Assembly (NCBI GenBank): GCA_964590435.1
Contig: CAZPWT010000041.1
Location: 8,807 to 72,806 of the forward strand
Reading direction: 5' to 3'
Length of the DNA: 64,000 nt
Source: WSZJ01 sp964590435
Lineage (GTDB): Bacteria > Planctomycetota > MHYJ01 > WSZJ01
Below are positions 59,066-64,000 of the stretch, piece by piece. The notes beneath the pieces were generated by a model. It was given only the letters and a program-made list of their open reading frames with translations. It did not search any database and was not told where the DNA came from. Numbering within the stretch: the first letter of the stretch is position 1; each line of letters opens with the position of its first letter. Position numbers and translations under genes: made by a program.

Positions 59066-59071
59066 CTTGTA
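59066..59071 (-). promoter_or_regulatory. -10 box, leaderless start of the CMD-family gene
   Basis: TACAAG ends 6 nt before the ATG at 59059. Confidence 0.4.
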
Positions 59072-59172
59072 CGCGAAGCCTTCGGCGGAGAGAAGATTTG
59101 TCGTGGCAAGGCTACAATTCCGAAGACCTTGAAGGAGCGTTCGTACCCATCCGAACAACCATCGGAAGATCG

Positions 59173-61938
59173 ATGCGAATCTCCCCTGCCCTCATTCTTC
59201 TCTTTCTGATTCTCTGGATCCCGCGAGCCCGGGCGGAGGACGCCATCGAGCGCGCCTTGCAGGACCTGGGAGCGGAAGAACCGGGCGTGCGCGCCGCGGC
59301 CACGCAGGTCCTCTGGGCTGCCGACGGGTTGGCCTGGAAGCGGGCAAGCGAAGTGCTCGCGGCGACGACCGATGAGGAAGTGCGGGCGAGGCTCACGCCG
59401 ATTGTCGATTGGCTTTGGGTCCAGCTGAAAAGCGAGAAACTCGAAGCGGTCTGGAAGGACCGGTGGTTCCTTGCGAAGTCCGGCGGGAAGCCGCTCGGAG
59501 TCGAGCATCAGACGGCGCAGCTGAAGGGCGAGGGAGGCGACCGGACCTGGGTCTTCGTCCATGAGACGGACGAGCCGGACGCGGACGGCAAGCTGTGCCA
59601 CAGAAGTCTTGAGCTGAGGACTCACCACGATCCCGGTTTGACACCGATCGACGCGATCTGGACGTCGGAGGGATTCCTCGAGTGGGATCGGCGATTCAGT
59701 TGGGAACACTCCCGCGTCCGGATCACTTCCATCAACCGGGAGGATGCCGCGACTTTCGCTCCCTACTACGGGGGGGCCTTGGAGAAGCTGCAGCCGATGC
59801 AGGACGGTCCGTTCTCCGTCGACGTCCTGGTTCCCGAGCTCCTCGAAAGAGCCTCGCTGGCCCGGATCGACAAGCTGGAACTGCCGGTGCACTTCATGTT
59901 TTCCGAGTCGGGGACGGAGTGCCGCGCCTACCGGGTTGAATTTGCGGAAGTCCGGCCGCTGAAGGCGTTGGGGAGGGTGATGGAGGCTCGCGTCTACATC
60001 CACGGGATGGATGAAGCCGGGCCGCGTACGGAGTACTGGATTTCAGACTCGGACGGATTGCTGAGAGTTCTCGTGGACGGGACTGAGTACGACCGGGTGA
60101 CCGAGGCCGAAGCGAAGGCCGCGGGACTGGATCCCGAATCGCGGCGGATGAAGGAGGGGGCCAGCCGCGTCGAGAAACTGCTGGCCGCGCAGGGCGACAA
60201 GGAACGGAACGACGCGGAATTGCGCGTGCTGGCGTGCGCGGAGGCGCTCGATCCGGCGCGCAAAGGGCTGGCCGTTGCCACCGATCCCGATCTGCGTCAG
60301 CGCCTGGAGCGCTGCATCCGCTGGCTTGACCCGGAATTTGCCCCGGAGCTGCTCTCGCGGCTGAGCGACCGCCGTTACTTCAGGCTCGAGCGGGATGGAA
60401 AGATTTGCGGCGCGGAGTGGATCTCGGCTTCTCCTTCACCCGGCGCCGGACTCCCCGGTCTCAGCTGGAGCGGCGAGGCCGCTGTCGCCGAAGGCGGCGC
60501 CGTCATCCTCGACAGCTGGTCCGTCGATACGGGCAAGGATCCCATGCTGCGCCCGCTATGGGCGGCATTCCAGTCGGTGAATGCCAACGGTCATGTGTCC
60601 TTCTGGCGCGCACGCTGGCACGACCCCGGCCGCTGGCCCGTGATCCTGGAGGCTCGCGGCACGGACTTCGATCGCCAGGGACGGAGGATTGGTGGATACA
60701 GGTCCAGTCACCCTGGAGCCAATCTTCCGGCGACTTGCCAGGTGTGCCTCACTCACCAGGTCGAACGCGCTTCGCTCGCCCGTCTTCCGGCCATCGCTCT
60801 GGCCTGCGACGAGTTCACCCGCGGCGATCCGCGCAGTTACCGGCCGTGGTTCGTGGAATTCGCGGGGGAGGACCCCGTGAGCATCGACGGCAAGGAAGTC
60901 AGGGCTCGGCACTATGTTCACAAGAGAAGCCTTGGAGAGGGGATGCCGACAGACTACTGGCTCTCCGACGAGCACGGGGTTGTCCGGATCACGCGGGATG
61001 ATTGCGTCCTGACGGCCGTGTCTCGCGATGACTGGCTGAAGTCAGGGTTCGACGGCATTGCGGCTCGCGCGAAGATCCTCGACCGTCGGCTCGACGCGCT
61101 GAGGGGGAACGACCTCGACGCGCGCGCTCTCGCCGCCGCCCAGTTGGCATCCGAGCCGGAGGGCCTCCAGGCTCTTCGCGACGCGCTCGCGCGCGAGAAG
61201 AGTCCTCCGGCCGCCGCCCGCATCGAGGCGATCTGCCGGTGGCTTGATCCCGCCTTCGGCCGGGAGGCGATGCAGGCCATCGGCCAGCCCCGGTGGTACG
61301 AGGCCCGTCGCGGGGGAGCCCGAATCGGGTGGGAATGCGTGTCGACTTCAGCCGAACCCGCCGGCTGGAAATTTCTGGTCAAAGTCCACGAGCCGACGGG
61401 CGACACCCCCATGGTTCCTCGCGAGACGACCTTTCGCACCGACCTGTTTGCCGCGGGACGCCGATACGAGGTCGAGGATCGCCTGGACCCTGTCGTTCGG
61501 GACGCCCGCACTCGAAGCATCCTCGATCATGGGACAATGACTTGGGTCTCCGTGGAACGGGATGGCGGGGAGCCCATGGAGGGTGCTGAACCGACCCGAC
61601 TCGCAGGGAGCGAAGGATGGCCGATCGTTCCCAGGGCGATCCTCCCGCGGCTTCTCGAGCGGGCCAGCCTCGCGCGTCTCGACACGCTGACAGTGGCCGC
61701 ATGGGGGACTTCGAACTACGAATACGTATCGGTCTGCCGATACGACCTGCAGTCGGAGGAGGTCCTCACGGTTCGCGGCGAACAGGTCCCGGCGAGGCGC
61801 TATGCACGGGTTCCATCGGATCCGGAATATCCCGACGAGCTCTGGATCACCGATGCCGCGGGCGTCGTGCGCCGAGTCGAAAACGGAGTCGAGTACCTCC
61901 TCTCGACGGAGCAGGAAGTTCGGGAGGAACCCAAGTGA
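59173..61938 (+). CDS. Secreted protein with a triplicated unknown domain
   Basis: A 921-residue protein with a signal peptide (SPALILLFLILWIPRARAED). Three copies of a roughly 300-residue unit follow. Each starts with a helical HEAT-like pair, then a core with LLERASLARIDKLELPVHF, QVERASLARLPAIALA or LLERASLARLDTLTVAAW, and ends with ARVYIHG...TEYWISDSDGLLRV, ARHYVHK...TDYWLSDEHGVVRI or ARRYARV...DELWITDAAGVVRR. The ending resembles the lipoprotein-carrier-like DUF3108 type, but I do not recognise the unit with confidence. The GTGA overlap couples it to the uracil-DNA glycosylase. ATG at 59173 chosen for the signal peptide; a TACAAT at about 59114 is a plausible promoter. Confidence 0.65.
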   Translation: MRISPALILLFLILWIPRARAEDAIERALQDLGAEEPGVRAAATQVLWAADGLAWKRASEVLAATTDEEVRARLTPIVDWLWVQLKSEKLEAVWKDRWFLAKSGGKPLGVEHQTAQLKGEGGDRTWVFVHETDEPDADGKLCHRSLELRTHHDPGLTPIDAIWTSEGFLEWDRRFSWEHSRVRITSINREDAATFAPYYGGALEKLQPMQDGPFSVDVLVPELLERASLARIDKLELPVHFMFSESGTECRAYRVEFAEVRPLKALGRVMEARVYIHGMDEAGPRTEYWISDSDGLLRVLVDGTEYDRVTEAEAKAAGLDPESRRMKEGASRVEKLLAAQGDKERNDAELRVLACAEALDPARKGLAVATDPDLRQRLERCIRWLDPEFAPELLSRLSDRRYFRLERDGKICGAEWISASPSPGAGLPGLSWSGEAAVAEGGAVILDSWSVDTGKDPMLRPLWAAFQSVNANGHVSFWRARWHDPGRWPVILEARGTDFDRQGRRIGGYRSSHPGANLPATCQVCLTHQVERASLARLPAIALACDEFTRGDPRSYRPWFVEFAGEDPVSIDGKEVRARHYVHKRSLGEGMPTDYWLSDEHGVVRITRDDCVLTAVSRDDWLKSGFDGIAARAKILDRRLDALRGNDLDARALAAAQLASEPEGLQALRDALAREKSPPAAARIEAICRWLDPAFGREAMQAIGQPRWYEARRGGARIGWECVSTSAEPAGWKFLVKVHEPTGDTPMVPRETTFRTDLFAAGRRYEVEDRLDPVVRDARTRSILDHGTMTWVSVERDGGEPMEGAEPTRLAGSEGWPIVPRAILPRLLERASLARLDTLTVAAWGTSNYEYVSVCRYDLQSEEVLTVRGEQVPARRYARVPSDPEYPDELWITDAAGVVRRVENGVEYLLSTEQEVREEPK

Positions 61939-62654
61939 CGCTGGCGGGGTTGACGCGGGAGCTCTGCCGCTGCGAGAAGTGCCCGAGGCTGGTGAAGCAC
62001 CGGCGGGCGTGCAGCGCGAAGCCGCCGCGGCGGCATGCGGGGGAGGCGTACTGGGCGCGGCCGGTGCCGGGGTTCGGGGACGAGGGGGCGCGGATCGTGC
62101 TGGTGGGGCTGGCGCCGGGGGCGCACGGGTCGAACCGGACGGGGCGGATGTTCACGGGGGATGCGAGCGGGGACTTCCTGTACCCGGCGCTGTTTCGGGC
62201 GGGGCTGGCGTCACAGCCGCGGACGACGGGGCGCGACGACGGGCTGGAGCTGCGCGACTGCTGGATCACCGCCGCCGCGCGGTGCGCGCCGCCGGGGAAC
62301 AGGCCGACGCCGGGGGAGCTGGAGGCGTGCCGGCCGTGGCTGGAGAAGGAGCTGGCGCTGCTGAAGAACGCGCGGGTCTTGCTGGCGATCGGGCGCATCG
62401 GCCACGACGCGGTGCTGAGGATCTGGGGGGAGCGGCTGGCGCGGTGGCCGTTCGCGCATGGGGCGGTGCATCGGGTGCCGGGGCGGCCGGTGCTGGTGGA
62501 CACGTACCACGTGTCGCGGCAGAACACGAACACCGGGAGATTGACGGCGGGGATGTTTGATGAGGTGGTGAGGGCGGTGCGGGCGATCGCGGGGGGAAAC
62601 GGCGAGGGAAAGGGCAAGGGCAAGGGCAAGGGAAAGGGAAAGAGCTGCGGATAG
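61935..62654 (+). CDS. Uracil-DNA glycosylase, family 5 (UDGb-like)
   Basis: A 239-residue DNA repair enzyme: CEKCPRLVKHRRAC (Fe-S cysteines), PVPGFGDEGARIVLVGLAPG, AHGSNRTGRMFTGDASGDFL (the family 5 motif A), ITAAARCAPPGNRPTPGELE and VLLAIGRIGHDAVL with HRVPGRPVLVDTYHVSRQNT (motif B). It removes uracil and related bases from DNA. The C-terminus ends in a GKGKGKGKGK tail encoded by a GGCAAG-like repeat (62591-62645), not a normal part of the family. The GTG overlaps the stop before it. Confidence 0.85.
   Translation: MTLAGLTRELCRCEKCPRLVKHRRACSAKPPRRHAGEAYWARPVPGFGDEGARIVLVGLAPGAHGSNRTGRMFTGDASGDFLYPALFRAGLASQPRTTGRDDGLELRDCWITAAARCAPPGNRPTPGELEACRPWLEKELALLKNARVLLAIGRIGHDAVLRIWGERLARWPFAHGAVHRVPGRPVLVDTYHVSRQNTNTGRLTAGMFDEVVRAVRAIAGGNGEGKGKGKGKGKGKSCG
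62591..62645. repeat. G-run and GGCAAG-type microsatellite in the glycosylase end
   Basis: GGGGGGAAACGGCGAGGG then repeated GGCAAG/GGAAAG. It encodes the Gly-Lys tail of the glycosylase and starts like the elements at 51504 and 57863. Confidence 0.6.
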
Positions 62655-62657
62655 GGG

Positions 62658-62981
62658 CTATTCCGCCGGTTCGATTTCGGCGTTCATGGAGACAGAGGAG
62701 CCCAGACGGAAGTCGCCCCCGTAGGATTTCACCTGGTTGCGCTTCAGCTCCGCCACCTCCAGCGCGCAGGTCTGCAGGATCGTTCGCCCCGTCGAGTCCA
62801 CCTCGACCGCGTGCTTCAGCGCCGCTTCCCACGACTTCCGGAACACGTGGGTCACCATGTCGATGACGTACTCGTAGGTGTGGAGCTGGTCGTCGATGAG
62901 GATGACGTGGTAGAGCGGCGCGAGGCGCGTTTCGCGGTCGGTGTCGAGCTCGGGGGAGACGCTGATGCCGGGGGAGGGCAT
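62658..62981 (-). CDS. clpS: ClpS adaptor of the Clp protease
   Basis: A 107-residue ClpS-like adaptor that delivers N-degron substrates to ClpAP/ClpCP: APLYHVILIDDQLHTYEYVI, DMVTHVFRKSWEAALKHAVE and ILQTCALEVAELKRNQVKSY are the family core. The N-terminal extension is longer than in E. coli. No clpA is nearby. The ATG is fixed by a TATAAT box. Confidence 0.85.
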   Translation of the reverse strand: MPSPGISVSPELDTDRETRLAPLYHVILIDDQLHTYEYVIDMVTHVFRKSWEAALKHAVEVDSTGRTILQTCALEVAELKRNQVKSYGGDFRLGSSVSMNAEIEPAE

Positions 62982-62987
62982 GCGTGG

Positions 62988-62993
62988 ATTATA
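62988..62993 (-). promoter_or_regulatory. clpS: -10 box, leaderless start of clpS
   Basis: A perfect TATAAT ends 6 nt before the ATG at 62981. Confidence 0.65.
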
Positions 62994-63309
62994 CGGGAGG
63001 GGCGGGGTGCAACGTCGCGGGGTTCACGGAGTCCTGTGGAGCAAGAAGTGGCAAGGGAAGTACAAGTGTTTACCGGAAGGGACAGTTCTGCCGCCAGGGG
63101 GCGCGGGAGCGCGGGGACGACGAAATTCCGTAAAGCCATAGCTCAAAATATCTTGCGGAAGGTTAGCCCAACACCCCAACATTCCTCGGGCCCGGCACCC
63201 GGATTGCACTTCTCAAAAAACGAAGAAAAGCAAACTGACCTGAACCCTGCAGCGTCTTACTGACATGAAGTCCCCGCCGTTTCGCGCCCATCCCCGGAAG
63301 GAGGACGCC
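62994..63309. other. Region without a recognisable gene
   Basis: About 315 bp between clpS and the next gene; no convincing frame, repeat or RNA seen. It must contain promoters for both flanking genes. Confidence 0.4.
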
Positions 63310-63795
63310 ATGGAAAGCAAAACCTTCGCACCCACGCCCAAGGACGCCGTCGCGGCCGTGATGTTCCTGCGTGATGAGGTACGGAAAGGCAAGCTCGCCA
63401 TGGCCCCGCTGCTTCGCAAGAAGCTGCAGGAAATCGGCCTCTACCGCGAGGGCGCCTACCGCCGCCTCATGGACGAGGGCAAGAAAGCCTTCGCCGCCCG
63501 CACCAAGGCCGCCAACGACGAGTTCGTGCACGACATCCAGTCGCTGGAGGCCTACGAGGCGCACAACTCCGACTTCCGCGCCAAGGTGAAGGGCTTCCTG
63601 GACGACATCACGAAGGCCCGCGGGGCCGAGCAGGCGTTCGCCCGGATCAGCTCCCTCAAGGCGTTCCTCGAGGAGTTCGGTTTCTACAGCCCGGAGTTCA
63701 TGAAGAAGGCGCTGGGCGCGGCGCTGTGGGACAAGTACCTCGCGCGCCCCAAGGACGAGACGATCGACGAGACGGAGGAGCAGGAGGCGCAGTAA
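63310..63795 (+). CDS. Helical hypothetical protein
   Basis: A 161-residue soluble helical protein (TPKDAVAAVMFLRDEVRKGK, LAMAPLLRKKLQEIGLYREG, ISSLKAFLEEFGFYSPEFMK). Family not recognised. The ATG at 63310 is preferred because AAGGAGG lies 6-8 nt upstream; an earlier in-frame ATG at 63265 has no ribosome site. A strong terminator follows. Confidence 0.6.
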   Translation: MESKTFAPTPKDAVAAVMFLRDEVRKGKLAMAPLLRKKLQEIGLYREGAYRRLMDEGKKAFAARTKAANDEFVHDIQSLEAYEAHNSDFRAKVKGFLDDITKARGAEQAFARISSLKAFLEEFGFYSPEFMKKALGAALWDKYLARPKDETIDETEEQEAQ

Positions 63796-63817
63796 GCCGG
63801 TTCGACCACGGTTCCCG

Positions 63818-63846
63818 AGGCGCGGCCAAAAGCCGCGCCTTTTTTC
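63818..63846 (+). terminator. Rho-independent terminator
   Basis: A 9-bp stem AGGCGCGGC/GCCGCGCCT with loop CAAAA, followed by TTTTTT. It lies 22 bp after the helical gene stop. Confidence 0.85.
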
Positions 63847-63880
63847 GTCGGCGGGGGAGCCTGAGTATCCATTGAACCTC

Positions 63881-64000
63881 CTATGCCCTCGCTCGCCGTG
63901 AGCTCAAGAAGTGAGGCCCGTACCTGCCGAGGCATTTTCGGAGCGACTCAACGACCCGGTAATGGAAGAGCAGGATGGGAGTCGGGATGGCGGCGATGTC
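63881..64000 (-). CDS. Possible C-terminal end of an unidentified gene
   Basis: A 39-codon frame entering from the right edge, DIAAIPTPILLFHYRVVESL then RKCLGRYGPHFLSS and a stop. The composition is protein-like and helical but the evidence is thin. Confidence 0.3.
   Translation of the reverse strand, partial: DIAAIPTPILLFHYRVVESLRKCLGRYGPHFLSSRRARA

Noticed and set aside
1..64000. tRNA, rRNA or riboswitch genes
   Set aside because: None recognised by eye; a covariance-model search would be decisive.

Overview
The window is GC-rich bacterial chromosome, probably from an uncultivated Planctomycetota-like lineage. That placement is an inference from gene content: an ECF sigma factor fused to a membrane segment and carboxypeptidase-regulatory-like domains, a DUF6288-type PDZ/HEAT protein, secreted WD40 and TPR/HEAT proteins, a TIGR04073-type exosortase-associated protein and a DUF1570-type peptidase. 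No rRNA, tRNA, CRISPR array, transposase or integrase was recognised. Promoter usage is distinctive: about twenty genes have a TANNNT box only 6-9 nt before the start codon, which predicts leaderless mRNAs, while genes inside operons tend to carry GGAG-type ribosome sites or GTGA/ATGA overlaps.

Layout. 0-9 kb: a truncated HigB-type toxin, small conserved proteins, a zinc-ribbon membrane protein, the sigma-factor fusion, a TMTC-like GT-C/TPR membrane protein, a 2OG-Fe(II) oxygenase, and DUF2716, DUF2703 and YdeI-like proteins. 9-13.5 kb: an LLM flavin monooxygenase followed by decayed pieces of its own 3' end, with a toxin-antitoxin operon, an orphan gene and a phosphatase lying between the pieces. 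13.5-22 kb: a TPR protein, a small membrane protein whose 3' end is repeated 3.9 kb away, and several broken genes. 22-33 kb: a hybrid histidine kinase divergent from a WD40 protein, DUF6288, cyclophilin and RhuM-family genes, a truncated esterase and a zeta-toxin-like pair. 33-41 kb: a repeat-damaged pseudogene, a PIN-like/LamG-like protein, then an array of small genes separated by copies of the hisS 3' end, finishing at intact hisS. 41-46 kb: a nucleotidyltransferase plus small-protein module, a UPF0158 protein and two more TPR paralogues. 46-64 kb: more ordinary content (a beta-propeller protein, miaA, glycosyltransferases, an LsrF-like aldolase with a dehydrogenase, a radical SAM-bicupin fusion, a fucosyltransferase, a metallopeptidase, a triplicated-domain protein, a uracil-DNA glycosylase and clpS).

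Two themes stand out. First, at three places (the LLM gene, the small membrane protein and hisS) the 3' end of a gene recurs downstream with unrelated short genes between the copies. At hisS the copies become more decayed with distance, as in a cassette array that grows at the host-gene end. Second, several genes have lost their middle (alpha/beta hydrolase, methyltransferase, RhuM, esterase, an LLM copy), and REP-like or hairpin repeats sit inside or between genes. These suggest a region shaped by repeated small insertions and deletions; assembly collapse is the main alternative to exclude.
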